Shown: positions 55,919-64,000 of the stretch, one piece after another | How the letters are laid out: the number at the start of each line of letters is the position of its first letter | How positions within the stretch are numbered: the first letter of the stretch is position 1 | Assembly: GCF_900116135.1 (NCBI RefSeq) | Contig: NZ_FOZX01000011.1 | Location: 62,001 to 126,000 of the forward strand | DNA length: 64,000 nt | Origin: Saccharopolyspora flava | GTDB taxonomy: Bacteria > Actinomycetota > Actinomycetes > Mycobacteriales > Pseudonocardiaceae | Reading direction: 5' to 3' | The notes under the pieces: generated by a model | Told to the model about the DNA's origin: nothing | The model's input: the letters and a program-made list of their open reading frames with translations, nothing else | The model's database searches: none | Position numbers and translations under genes: made by a program

Positions 55919-57370
55919 GTGCAGTCGCAGTTCGGCCCGTACCGGGTGGAGGGCGTCATCGCCCGCGGGGGAATGGGCGAGATCCTGCGCGCCTACGACA
56001 CCCGCCACGACCGCATCGTCGCGCTGAAGCTCCTGGCGCCGCACCTGGCGGCCGACCGGGAGTTCCGCGAGCGCTTCAAGCGCGAGGCCCACGCGGCCGG
56101 TCGCCTCAACGAACCGCACGTCATCCCGATCCACGGCTACGGCGAGATCGACGGCCGCCTCTACCTGGACATGCGGCTGGTCGAGGGCGAAGACCTCGGC
56201 GCCCGGCTCAACGCCCACGGGCCGATGCACCCCAACGACGTGGTGCACGTGATCGAGCAGGTCGCCGCGGCGCTGGACGCCGCGCACGCGGCCCGCGTCG
56301 TGCACCGCGACGTCAAGCCCTCCAACGTGCTGCTCGGCGCCGGTGGCTTCGCCTACCTCGTGGACTTCGGCATCGCCGCCTCCATCCAGGACGCCACCAG
56401 CCGCACCTCGGGCAGCGTCACCATGGGCACCCTGGCCTACATGGCGCCGGAGCGCTTCGGCGACGCGCCCTCCGACCACCGGGTCGACGTGTACTCGCTG
56501 GCCTGCGTGCTCTACCAGTGCCTCACCGGCGCCAAGCCCTACGGCGTGACCAGCACCGAAGCGCTCATCTACGCCCACCTCAACCGCGAGCCCCCGAAGC
56601 CGTCGGAGGCGATGCCGGGCGTGCCGCCGGAGTTCGACCGCGTCGTGGCCACCGGCATGGCCAAGAACGCCGCCGACCGCTACCGCACCGCCGGTGAGCT
56701 CGCCGCCGCCGCGCGCCGCGCCCTGCGCACCACCGCGCCGCTGGCGGCCGGGGGAGCGGGCGGTTTCGAGACCGAGCGGCGCCGTTCCCGCTGGCCGATC
56801 GCGCTGGTGGCCATCGGCGCGGTGGCCGCGATCGCCGGAGTCGCCGCCGCCGCGGTCACGTTGAGACCCGAGCCCACCGACGGCCAGGCCACCCCGCTGC
56901 CGCGCCCCGCGCCCACCACCACTGTCGCCCCGGTGACCAGCGCACCCCCGCCGACCACCTCCGCTGCGCCGCCCACGACCACCCCGGTGGCGACCCCGTC
57001 CTCGGTGCAGCCCGCACCGCCCCCGCCGGAGACCAGCGCGCCGACGACCTCGAAGGCGCCGTACTCGGCGAAGATCTGCAAGTCCATCAGCTACCAGGGC
57101 AAGTCCCGGGGCACCGGCTGCTTCGACGCCGACGGCGACTTCATCGCCGCCAAGGACACCAACAAGGACGGGTACTGGATCAAGACCCGCTCCGAGACCG
57201 ACTACCACCACACCGCCGAGTGCCGCGACACCAGCAGCGAGGGCGACTACATCAAGTGCCAGCTGCAGCTCAAGTCCGACGGCTCGCTGCGGATCATGGT
57301 GGAGCTCTGGGACGGCCAGAAGAAGCTCGCCGACACCCCCTGGACCCGGTACACCCCGATCGGCAAGTGA
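55919..57370 (+). CDS. Membrane Ser/Thr protein kinase with small extracellular domain
   Basis: The 483-residue product has a kinase domain (about 5-270) with ARGGMGEILRAYD, the Lys in VALKLLAP, HRDVKPSNVLL, LVDFGIA and the APERF motif. One TM helix lies near 290-313 (WPIALVAIGAVAAIAGVAAAAV), followed by a Pro/Thr-rich stalk and a domain of about 100 residues with four Cys (KICKSI, GTGCFDADGD, TAECRDTSSEG, KCQLQL) that may form disulfides. GTG 55919 is eight bases after GAGGAG; GTG 55913 is too close. Confidence 0.9.
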   Translation: MQSQFGPYRVEGVIARGGMGEILRAYDTRHDRIVALKLLAPHLAADREFRERFKREAHAAGRLNEPHVIPIHGYGEIDGRLYLDMRLVEGEDLGARLNAHGPMHPNDVVHVIEQVAAALDAAHAARVVHRDVKPSNVLLGAGGFAYLVDFGIAASIQDATSRTSGSVTMGTLAYMAPERFGDAPSDHRVDVYSLACVLYQCLTGAKPYGVTSTEALIYAHLNREPPKPSEAMPGVPPEFDRVVATGMAKNAADRYRTAGELAAAARRALRTTAPLAAGGAGGFETERRRSRWPIALVAIGAVAAIAGVAAAAVTLRPEPTDGQATPLPRPAPTTTVAPVTSAPPPTTSAAPPTTTPVATPSSVQPAPPPPETSAPTTSKAPYSAKICKSISYQGKSRGTGCFDADGDFIAAKDTNKDGYWIKTRSETDYHHTAECRDTSSEGDYIKCQLQLKSDGSLRIMVELWDGQKKLADTPWTRYTPIGK

Positions 57371-57371
57371 G

Positions 57372-58025
57372 TCAGTCCGCCAGTCCCGACTGGTAGGCGA
57401 AGACCACCAGCTGCGCCCGGTCCCGCGCTCCCAGCTTGACCATCGCGCGGCTGACGTGGGTGCGCGCGGTGGCCGGGCTGACGACCAGGCGTTGCGCGAT
57501 CTCCTCGTTGCTCAGCCCCTCGGCCACCAGCGCCAGCACCTCCCGCTCCCGGTCGGTGAGGGTGTGCAGCTGCGGGTGCGGTTCGCGGGAGCGCGGCGCG
57601 AGGGTCACGAACTCGCGCACCAGCTTGCGGGTGGCCGACGGCGCCAGCAGCGCCTCGCCCCCGGCGACCAGCCGGATCGCCCGCAGCAGCTCCACCGGGG
57701 TGGTGTCCTTGAGCAGGAACCCGCTGGCGCCCGCCCGCAGCGCGCTGAAGACGTACTCGTCGATCTCGAAGGTCGTCAGCACGATCACCCTGGTACCGGC
57801 CAGGTCCGGGTCCGCGGTGATCCGCCGGGTCGCCTCCAGACCGTCCACACCGGACATCCGGATGTCCATCAGCACCACGTCGGGCCGGGTTTCGCGCGCT
57901 CGCGCCACGGCTTCGAGCCCGTCGGCGGCCTCCCCGGCGCAGCGCAGGTCGTCCTCGGAGTCGAGCAGCGTGCGCAGACCGATGCGCACCAGGTCCTGGT
58001 CGTCGACGATGAGCACGCTGATCAC
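57372..58025 (-). CDS. NarL/LuxR-type response regulator
   Basis: This 217-residue regulator has a receiver domain (VLIVDDQDLVRIG; phospho-Asp in PDVVLMDIRMSGVDG; Lys in GFLLKDT) followed by a LuxR HTH (LTDREREVLALVAEGLSNEEIAQRLVVSPATARTHVSRAMVKLGARDRAQLVVFAYQ). The GTG overlaps the stop of the kinase gene, so the pair is coupled. Targets unknown. Confidence 0.95.
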   Translation of the reverse strand: MISVLIVDDQDLVRIGLRTLLDSEDDLRCAGEAADGLEAVARARETRPDVVLMDIRMSGVDGLEATRRITADPDLAGTRVIVLTTFEIDEYVFSALRAGASGFLLKDTTPVELLRAIRLVAGGEALLAPSATRKLVREFVTLAPRSREPHPQLHTLTDREREVLALVAEGLSNEEIAQRLVVSPATARTHVSRAMVKLGARDRAQLVVFAYQSGLAD

Positions 58026-59125
58026 GGGCGGTCTCCGATCGGCAGGCGGGCGCGCACCCGGAACCGTCCGCCGGACGCCCCCGCGTCGAACTCGCCGCCA
58101 AGCGCCTCCACGCGGCGGCGCATCCCCGGGATGCCGAGACCGTCGCCGCCGGGGCCGGCGGGGGAGGGGTTGGTGACCTCGATGCGGACCTCCTCGGGGG
58201 CGTAGTCGACGGTGACCTCCGCGCGCTGCTCGGGACCGTGCCGCAGCACGTTGGTCAGCGACTCCTGCAGCACCCGGTAGCCGGTGAGGTCGACGGCCCT
58301 GGGCAGCTCGGGACGCTCGCCGCGCACCCGCAGCGCCACGTCCACACCGGCCTCCCGGGTGCGGTGGACGAGGTCGTGCACCCGCTCCAGGCCCGGTTCG
58401 GGTCCGCGCCCGGTACCGGTGCGGACCATCGCGAGCGTGGAGCGCAGCTCGTCGAGGGCGTCGCTGCTGGTGCGGCTGATCGCGTCGAGCGCGATCTCGG
58501 CCTGCTCCGGCTTCTTCGGCAGCACGTGCAGCGCCACGTCGGCCTGCATCTTGATCGCCGCGAGCCCGTGCCCGACGACGTCGTGCACCTCCTGGGCGAT
58601 GCGCAACCGCTCGTCGTCGACGCGCTGCCGCAGCGCCTCGGCCCGGTGCCGCGCCACCGCCTCGGTCTGGGTGCGCACCACCAGCCCCGCGGCGAACGGG
58701 ACCACCACCCACGCGGCCGCCGGGAGCAGTCCCGGCCAGCCGGGTCCGGTGATCAGCGTCTGCGCCCACACGAGCACGACGACGGCGCCTGCGGCGATCC
58801 CGGCGGTGCGCGGCGGCCGGTGCCGCGCCGCCGTGTACACCGCCACCAGCAGCGCGAACAGGATCGGCCCGTACCGGAAGCCGCTGACCAGGTAGCCGGT
58901 GACGGCCGCGGCCACGACCCCGAGCACCACCAGCGGCACCCGCCGCCGCCACGCCAGCGCCACCCCGGCGACCAGCACGAAGGCGACGGCCAGGCCGTCG
59001 ACGCCGTGCATCCCGCGCATCCCGTGGCCGGACCAGCGGTTCGCGGCGACCGTGCCGATCACGCCGACCGCGGTCACCAGCACGGCCAGCCCCACATCGC
59101 CGACCCGAGGACGCACCGAACCCAT
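58022..59125 (-). CDS. Two-component sensor histidine kinase (HisKA_3)
   Basis: The 367-residue protein has an N-terminal membrane domain of about six helices, the phospho-acceptor His in RIAQEVHDVVGHGLAAIKMQ (HisKA_3), and a HATPase_c domain with the YRVLQESLTNVLRHG N-box and GGDGLGIPGMRRR G-box. It phosphorylates the coupled NarL-type regulator. ATG 59125 is chosen because the longer frame upstream adds unrelated sequence before TM1. Confidence 0.93.
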   Translation of the reverse strand: MGSVRPRVGDVGLAVLVTAVGVIGTVAANRWSGHGMRGMHGVDGLAVAFVLVAGVALAWRRRVPLVVLGVVAAAVTGYLVSGFRYGPILFALLVAVYTAARHRPPRTAGIAAGAVVVLVWAQTLITGPGWPGLLPAAAWVVVPFAAGLVVRTQTEAVARHRAEALRQRVDDERLRIAQEVHDVVGHGLAAIKMQADVALHVLPKKPEQAEIALDAISRTSSDALDELRSTLAMVRTGTGRGPEPGLERVHDLVHRTREAGVDVALRVRGERPELPRAVDLTGYRVLQESLTNVLRHGPEQRAEVTVDYAPEEVRIEVTNPSPAGPGGDGLGIPGMRRRVEALGGEFDAGASGGRFRVRARLPIGDRP

Positions 59126-59347
59126 GCCCACCAGTCTCGCCCACGAACCGCGCGCCGACGTCCCCTCGTCACCGACATCGCGGCTACGCACCCCGACGTA
59201 GACATCAACAACCTTGGTGGGTTCAGTGTCGAGTGAAATCAATCCGGCGTCACCGAACGGCGGGGCCACCGATCGGCGGAGTCGCCGGGACGTTCGGATC
59301 GGCATGATCGCCTCGCGTCTTCGGAGCGGCCTCAACGGGGAGGACTC

Positions 59348-60352
59348 ATGTTCGGGAGAGTTGTCAGCGTCGTCGTCGGACTGGTGCTGGTGGTCTCGGG
59401 GTGTTCGGCCGAGCGCGAGTGGGGCGGCAACGCCTCGCCCGGCGGCGGCCCCGCCAAGATCGGCCTGATCACCAAGACCGACACCAACCCGTACTTCGTG
59501 GGCCTGCGAGCCGACGCCGAAGCGGCCGCCGCCGACCGCGGCGCCCAGCTCATCGCGCTGGCAGGGCAGTTCGACGGGGACAACGACGGCCAGGTCCGCG
59601 CCATCGAGAACCTCATCCAGCAGGGCGTGAGCACGATCCTCATCACGCCGAACTCCTCGACCGGCGTCATCGACGCCCTCGCCCGCGCCCGGCAGGCCGG
59701 CGTCCTGGTGATCGCCCTCGACACCGCCACCGAACCCGCCGAGGCCGCCGACGCCACCATCGCCACCGACAACCGCGAAGCCGGACGCCTGCAGGGCGCC
59801 TACGCCAAGGCCGCCCTCGGCGACCGCCCGCCGAAGGTCCTCATGATCGACGGCACCGCCGGATCATCGGTGAGCAGCATGCGCCACGAGGGGTTCCTCG
59901 CGGGCATGGGCCTGGCCGAGGGAGCCCCGGAGGTGCGCGGCACGACCAACGCCAACGGCGACCAGAACCTCGCCCAGCAGGGCGCCGAGAACCTGCTCGC
60001 CCGCAGCAGCGACATCAACGCCGTCTACACCATGAACGAGCCGACCGCCCGCGGCGTGCACGCGGCGCTGCAATCGCGCGGACTGGCCGAGCAGGTCGTG
60101 ATGGCCTCGATCGACGGCGGCTGCGAAGGCGTCGCCGCGGTCAAGTCCGGTCAGCTGCGCGCCACCGTCATGCAGTTCCCCGACAAGATGGCGCAGCAGG
60201 GCGTCGACGCCGCCGTCGAGCACGCGCGCACCGGCGCCAAACCCGCCGGGTTCCACGACACCGGCTCGGTGGTGATCACCGACCAGCCGATGCCCGGCAT
60301 CCCCAGCCAGACCGTCGCCTGGGGCGAGCAGCACTGCTGGGGTGAGCGGTGA
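59348..60352 (+). CDS. Sugar ABC transporter substrate-binding lipoprotein
   Basis: The 334-residue product has a lipobox LVVSGCSAE (Cys about residue 19) and a periplasmic-binding fold of the ribose/fructose class (IGLITKTDTNPYFVGLRADAEAAA; VSTILITPNSSTGVIDALARARQAGVLVIALDT). It delivers a sugar to the permease encoded next, with which it overlaps by 4 bp. Similar to FrcB-like proteins; the sugar is not certain. Confidence 0.92.
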   Translation: MFGRVVSVVVGLVLVVSGCSAEREWGGNASPGGGPAKIGLITKTDTNPYFVGLRADAEAAAADRGAQLIALAGQFDGDNDGQVRAIENLIQQGVSTILITPNSSTGVIDALARARQAGVLVIALDTATEPAEAADATIATDNREAGRLQGAYAKAALGDRPPKVLMIDGTAGSSVSSMRHEGFLAGMGLAEGAPEVRGTTNANGDQNLAQQGAENLLARSSDINAVYTMNEPTARGVHAALQSRGLAEQVVMASIDGGCEGVAAVKSGQLRATVMQFPDKMAQQGVDAAVEHARTGAKPAGFHDTGSVVITDQPMPGIPSQTVAWGEQHCWGER

Positions 60353-61326
60353 CCGCTGCCGTCGAGGAGCGCTTCAGCGCACGCGAGTTCCTGCTGCGCG
60401 CACCGGCCGTCGGCCCCGCGCTGGCGCTGCTGCTGGCCATCGCGGTGTTCTCGCTGACCACCGACACGTTCCTCGACCCCGACAACCTGTCGCTGGTGGT
60501 CCAGCAGTCGCTGGTGATCGGCACCCTCGCGCTGGGGCAGACGCTGATCATCCTCACCGGCGGCATCGACCTGGCCAACGCCTCCGCCGCCGTGGTGGCC
60601 ACGCTGGTGATGGCGCTGCTCGTGCTCGCCGGGACCCCGGGCTGGCTCGCGCTGGTCGCGGGCGTGGTCACCACCGCGCTGATCGGGCTGGTGATCGGCG
60701 GGCTGGTCACCCAGATCCGGCTGCCCCCGTTCATCGTCACGCTCGGCATGCTCACGATGCTCACCGCCATCGCCAAGCTGCTCGCCGGCGGCGAGGCGGT
60801 GCCCACCGGCGACGACCTGCTGACCTGGCTGGGCACCCGCCGCTACCTGTTCGGCGGCATCGAGATCACCTACGGCATGACGCTGTGCCTGTTGATGTAC
60901 CTGGTGGTCTGGTACGCGCTGACCCGCACCGCCTGGGGCAGGCACGTCTACGCCGTCGGCAACGCCCCGGAGGCCGCGCGGCTGTCGGGCATCAAGGTCA
61001 ACCGCACGCTGCTGTCGGTCTACCTCACCGCCGGGGTGATCTTCGGGATCACCGCCTGGCAGGCGCTCGGCCGGGTCCCCAACGCCGACCCGAACGCTTA
61101 CCAGCTGGGCAACCTCGACTCGATCACCGCGGTCGTGCTCGGCGGAACGAGCCTGTTCGGCGGGCGCGGGTCGGTGCTGGGGACGCTGATGGGCGCGCTG
61201 ATCGTGGCGGTGCTGCGCTCCGGGCTCACCCAGCTCGGCGTCGACGCGCTCTACCAGGACGTGGCCACCGGCGCGCTGGTGATCGCCGCGGTGGTCTTCG
61301 ACCGGCTGGCCAGGAGGCAACGATGA
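60349..61326 (+). CDS. Sugar ABC transporter permease (FrcC/RbsC-like)
   Basis: The 325-residue membrane protein has about 8-10 helices, with GQTLIILTGGIDLANASAAVVATLV, PPFIVTLGMLTMLTAIA, YAVGNAPEAARLSGIKVNRT and VLGGTSLFGGRGSVLGTLMGALIVAVL, the BPD_transp_2 hallmarks. The GTG start overlaps the lipoprotein stop and its end overlaps the ATPase start. Confidence 0.93.
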   Translation: MTAAVEERFSAREFLLRAPAVGPALALLLAIAVFSLTTDTFLDPDNLSLVVQQSLVIGTLALGQTLIILTGGIDLANASAAVVATLVMALLVLAGTPGWLALVAGVVTTALIGLVIGGLVTQIRLPPFIVTLGMLTMLTAIAKLLAGGEAVPTGDDLLTWLGTRRYLFGGIEITYGMTLCLLMYLVVWYALTRTAWGRHVYAVGNAPEAARLSGIKVNRTLLSVYLTAGVIFGITAWQALGRVPNADPNAYQLGNLDSITAVVLGGTSLFGGRGSVLGTLMGALIVAVLRSGLTQLGVDALYQDVATGALVIAAVVFDRLARRQR

Positions 61327-62081
61327 GCACACCGACCCTGTCGGCCGCGGGCCTGCGCAAGCACTACGGGCGGGTCACCGCCATCGACGACGCCGACTTC
61401 GAGGTCCTGCCCGGCGAGGTGCTGGCCGTGGTCGGTGACAACGGCGCGGGCAAGACCAGCCTGATCAAGGCGCTGTCCGGGGCGCTGATCCCCGATGCCG
61501 GGGAGATCCGGGTGGACGGCGAACCGGTCCGCTTCCGCGGCCCGCTGGACGCGCGGCGCTGCGGGATCGAGACGGTCTACCAGGACCTGGCGCTGGCTCC
61601 GGCGCAGGACATCGCGACCAACATGTTCCTGGGCCGCGAACCGCGCAGGCCCGGTGTGCTGGGCGGGGTGCTGCGCGCGGTCGACCGGGCGCGGATGCGG
61701 GAGCAGGCGCAGCAGGTGCTCGACGAGCTGGGCATCAAGATCAAGTCGATCACCCAGCCGGTGGAGACGCTCTCCGGCGGTCAGCGCCAGGGCGTCGCGG
61801 TGGCCCGCGCGGCGGCGTTCGGCAGCAAGGCCGTGATCATGGACGAACCGACGGCGGCGCTGGGCGTGGCCGAGGCGAGCAAGGTCCTCGAACTCATCGA
61901 CCGGATCCGGGAGCGAGGTCTTCCGGTCGTGCTGATCAGCCACAACATGCCGCAGGTCTTCGACATCGCCGACCGGATCCACGTGCACCGGCTCGGCAGG
62001 CGCGTCGGGCTGGTGTCACCGCGCACCCACGACATGAACGAGGTCGTCGGGCTGATCACCGGAGCGAAGGAGGCAGCCTAG
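61323..62081 (+). CDS. Sugar ABC transporter ATPase (FrcA-like, single domain)
   Basis: This 252-residue ATPase has Walker A GDNGAGKTS, Q-loop VYQDLALAPAQD, signature LSGGQRQGVAVARA, Walker B KAVIMDEPTAAL and the switch His in VLISHN. Unlike RbsA it has only one ATPase domain and so must dimerise, as in FrcA-type importers. It is the last gene of the three-gene unit. Confidence 0.93.
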   Translation: MSTPTLSAAGLRKHYGRVTAIDDADFEVLPGEVLAVVGDNGAGKTSLIKALSGALIPDAGEIRVDGEPVRFRGPLDARRCGIETVYQDLALAPAQDIATNMFLGREPRRPGVLGGVLRAVDRARMREQAQQVLDELGIKIKSITQPVETLSGGQRQGVAVARAAAFGSKAVIMDEPTAALGVAEASKVLELIDRIRERGLPVVLISHNMPQVFDIADRIHVHRLGRRVGLVSPRTHDMNEVVGLITGAKEAA

Positions 62082-62127
62082 GACGGCGGGCGAGGACGCG
62101 GGCGCGCGGCCTCGACGGTTCGACCCG

Positions 62128-62325
62128 TCAACTGTCGACGATCGAGTGGTACTCCGTCAGCTGCGCGACGTAGCCGTCGATCTGCTCGTCGAGCTCGGCG
62201 AGCCGCTCGCGCAGCCGCTCGGCCTGCCGCGTCGAGGCGCCGGGGAGCTGCGCCGCGAGGTGCCCGTACTCGGCCAGCACCGCGGGGAGGTTGCTGGTGT
62301 CCTGCTGCCTGGGGATTCGCTCCAT
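62128..62325 (-). CDS. Small coiled-coil protein
   Basis: A 65-residue protein, MERIPRQQDTSNLPAVLAEY, then RQAERLRERLAELDEQIDGY, predicted as one or two long amphipathic helices. It is convergent with the ABC ATPase gene, whose stop is 46 bp away. No family recognised. Confidence 0.5.
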   Translation of the reverse strand: MERIPRQQDTSNLPAVLAEYGHLAAQLPGASTRQAERLRERLAELDEQIDGYVAQLTEYHSIVDS

Positions 62326-62464
62326 ATGCCGATGGTGCGGCCGAACGCCCGATTCGTCGATTCGATCTACGGCGTGGCTTCGCTCCCTGGTCGGGTGATC
62401 TCGAGCGGATATGCTCAGCGGGAACGACCGACCGGGTGAATCGGAACCGGAAAAAGGGAGTGCG

Positions 62465-63658
62465 ATGAGCGACGTGGACGTGATGGCCCGGGCGCGGAAC
62501 CTGCTCGAGGCCACGCCGGTGCTCGACGGCCACAACGACCTGCCGTGGGCGCTGCGCGAGCAGGTCCGCTACGACCTCGACCAGCGCGACATCGCCACCG
62601 ACCAGACCGGCAGGCTGCACACCGACCTCGCCCGGCTGGAGGCCGGTGGCGTCGGCGGCCAGTTCTGGTCGGTGTACGTGCCGACCTCGTTGCAGGGCGA
62701 CGCCGCGGTGAGCGCGACGCTGGAGCAGATCGACTGCGTCAAGGCCCTCGCGGCCCGCTACCCGCACCGGCTGCGGCTGGCCGGCACCGCCGACGAGGTC
62801 GAGGCCGCCCGCGCCGACGGCAAGCTCGCGTCGCTGATGGGCGCCGAGGGCGGGCACTCCATCAACTGCTCGCTGGCGACCTTGCGCGCGCTCTACGACC
62901 TCGGCGTGCGCTACCTGACGCTGACCCACAACGACAACACCCCGTGGGCCGACTCGGCCACCGACGAGCCCGCCGCTGACGGCCTGACCCGCTTCGGCGA
63001 GGAGGTCGTCCGCGAGATGAACCGGATGGGCATGCTCGTCGACCTCTCGCACGTCGCCGCCGACACCATGCGCGACGCGCTGCGCGTCAGCCGTGCCCCG
63101 GTGCTGTTCTCGCACTCCTCCTCCCGCGCGGTGTGCTCGCACCCGCGCAACATCCCCGACGACGTGCTCGCCCAGCTGCCCGGCAACGGCGGCGTGGCGA
63201 TGGCGACGTTCGTGAGCAAATTCGTGCTGCAGGAGTCGGTGGACTGGACGGCCGCGGCGCAGCGGGAACTGGTCGCCCAGGGCTTCGACGCGCTCGACAG
63301 CAGCGAGGGGGCCAAGGAGGTGCTGCGCAAGTTCGAGGAGGCGAACCCGCAGCCGACCGCCACCGCCAAGACGGTGGCCGATCACCTCGACCACATGCGG
63401 GAGGTCGCCGGGATCGACCACATCGGCGTCGGCGGCGACTACGACGGCACGATGTTCCTGCCGGAGGACCTCGACGACGTCTCCGGCTACCCCAACCTCA
63501 TCGCCGAGCTGCTCGACCGCGGCTGGTCGGAGACCGATCTGGGCAAGTTGACCTGGCACAACGCCGTGCGCGTGCTGCGCGACGCCGAGCGGGTGGCCGC
63601 GGACCTGCAGCGCACCGAGTCGCCCTCGATCGCCACCATCGACCAGCTCGACGGCTGA
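62465..63658 (+). CDS. Membrane-dipeptidase-type peptidase (M19)
   Basis: The 397-residue product shows the binuclear zinc motifs: DGHNDLPW (H-x-D), bridging Glu in [10 protein letters not shown], His in [11 protein letters not shown], and the end block [13 protein letters not shown]19 renal-dipeptidase family enzymes cleave dipeptides, including D-residue ones. There is no signal peptide, so it is probably cytoplasmic. ATG 62465 has AGGGAG upstream. A hairpin terminator follows. Confidence 0.93.
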   Translation: MSDVDVMARARNLLEATPVLDGHNDLPWALREQVRYDLDQRDIATDQTGRLHTDLARLEAGGVGGQFWSVYVPTSLQGDAAVSATLEQIDCVKALAARYPHRLRLAGTADEVEAARADGKLASLMGAEGGHSINCSLATLRALYDLGVRYLTLTHNDNTPWADSATDEPAADGLTRFGEEVVREMNRMGMLVDLSHVAADTMRDALRVSRAPVLFSHSSSRAVCSHPRNIPDDVLAQLPGNGGVAMATFVSKFVLQESVDWTAAAQRELVAQGFDALDSSEGAKEVLRKFEEANPQPTATAKTVADHLDHMREVAGIDHIGVGGDYDGTMFLPEDLDDVSGYPNLIAELLDRGWSETDLGKLTWHNAVRVLRDAERVAADLQRTESPSIATIDQLDG

Positions 63659-63694
63659 TCCCGGCGGGGCCGCGCGCCCGGATCAGCACACCTT

Positions 63695-63730
63695 CGATGC
63701 GCCGTCCCGGTGATCCGGGGCGGCGCATCG
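63695..63730. terminator. Hairpin after the dipeptidase gene
   Basis: CGATGCGCCGTCCCGG (63695-63710) pairs with CCGGGGCGGCGCATCG (63715-63730) around the loop TGAT, with a single T-G wobble. It lies 36 bp after the stop. The remaining DNA to 63985 has no gene I can support. Confidence 0.85.
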
Positions 63731-63985
63731 TCGTCTTCTCCGTCGCAGTCGGTAGTCGGCTGGTCCAAAGTGATCAGGTCGTGCCACTCGATCCGGCCAC
63801 CTGCTGGCGAGTCGGCGCGAAGCACGTCCCCGGGATGTCCAATATGGAACCGGGGAGAAGGTGCTTGCTCGAACACCGGCGCGAATCACCTTGATTCACG
63901 GGGTTCCTCGTTCGCCCTGCGCTGCCGCAGGGGCGCTCATACGATGCCGGTTGCGCCTCCTGGCCAGTGGATAGGAGGAGGACCG

Positions 63986-64000
63986 ATGGTCTTGTCGTTG
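63986..64000 (+). CDS. Start of a truncated gene at the window edge
   Basis: ATG at 63986 is preceded by GGAGGAGG, and the first five codons (MVLSL) are open to the end of the window. The RBS is the main support; too little is visible to name it. Confidence 0.4.

Overview
The window is very GC-rich, with GTG/TTG starts, many 4-bp start/stop overlaps, an egtABCD ergothioneine cluster, PASTA-less Ser/Thr kinases, FUSC, PrsW and DUF222-HNH proteins. This points to a filamentous actinobacterium, most likely of the Pseudonocardiaceae (Saccharopolyspora-like); the genus is inference. I saw no rRNA or tRNA genes and no transposase.

Region 1 (1-25.5 kb) is mostly chromosomal housekeeping: an MFS exporter, a divergent LysR/EamA pair, a protein usually annotated as 3-methyladenine DNA glycosylase, a membrane Ser/Thr kinase, two CNNM/CBS proteins, a POT peptide transporter, a secreted peptidase, a FUSC protein, an AcnR-like TetR regulator, egtABCD, a class III aminotransferase with methylmalonate-semialdehyde dehydrogenase, PrsW and a DUF222-HNH protein.

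Region 2 (25.6-50.8 kb) is a large CRISPR-Cas island. Five arrays share one repeat family, with an ATTGCCAC 3' end and an ACCGGCC/GGCCGGT stem, but each array has its own loop sequence. They flank a complete type III-B effector operon (cmr2-cmr3-cmr4-cmr5-cmr6-[CARF]-[6TM protein]-cmr1) and an adaptation operon (cas4-cas1 fusion, cas2, DUF5343 protein, HNH-SF2 helicase). A free-standing Csb2-like (type I-G, formerly I-U) Cas6 domain sits at the far end. The adaptation and processing parts therefore look type I-G while the effector is III-B. Directly upstream of cmr2 lies a gene whose product I read as two TM helices, a SAVED-like domain and a mini-Cas10 (mCpol-like) cyclase domain in one chain. 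It and the overlapping CARF/6TM gene pair are the best candidates here for undescribed biology: membrane effectors wired to cyclic-nucleotide signalling. Arrays 3, 4 and 5 are interleaved with two XRE-type TPR-like regulators and two paralogous micro-gene pairs. All five leaders share a promoter-like block and an inverted repeat. HAD dehalogenase and aldo/keto reductase genes sit between the cas genes and array 3.

Region 3 (50.8-64 kb) returns to ordinary genes: divergent secreted GH3 and GH30 glycosidases, a cytochrome P450 lacking the usual I-helix acid, a second membrane Ser/Thr kinase, a NarL/LuxR two-component system, a sugar ABC importer (binding lipoprotein, permease, ATPase), a small coiled-coil protein and an M19 dipeptidase. 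A perfect 26-bp palindrome occurs twice, once inside the first kinase gene and once between GH30 and P450.
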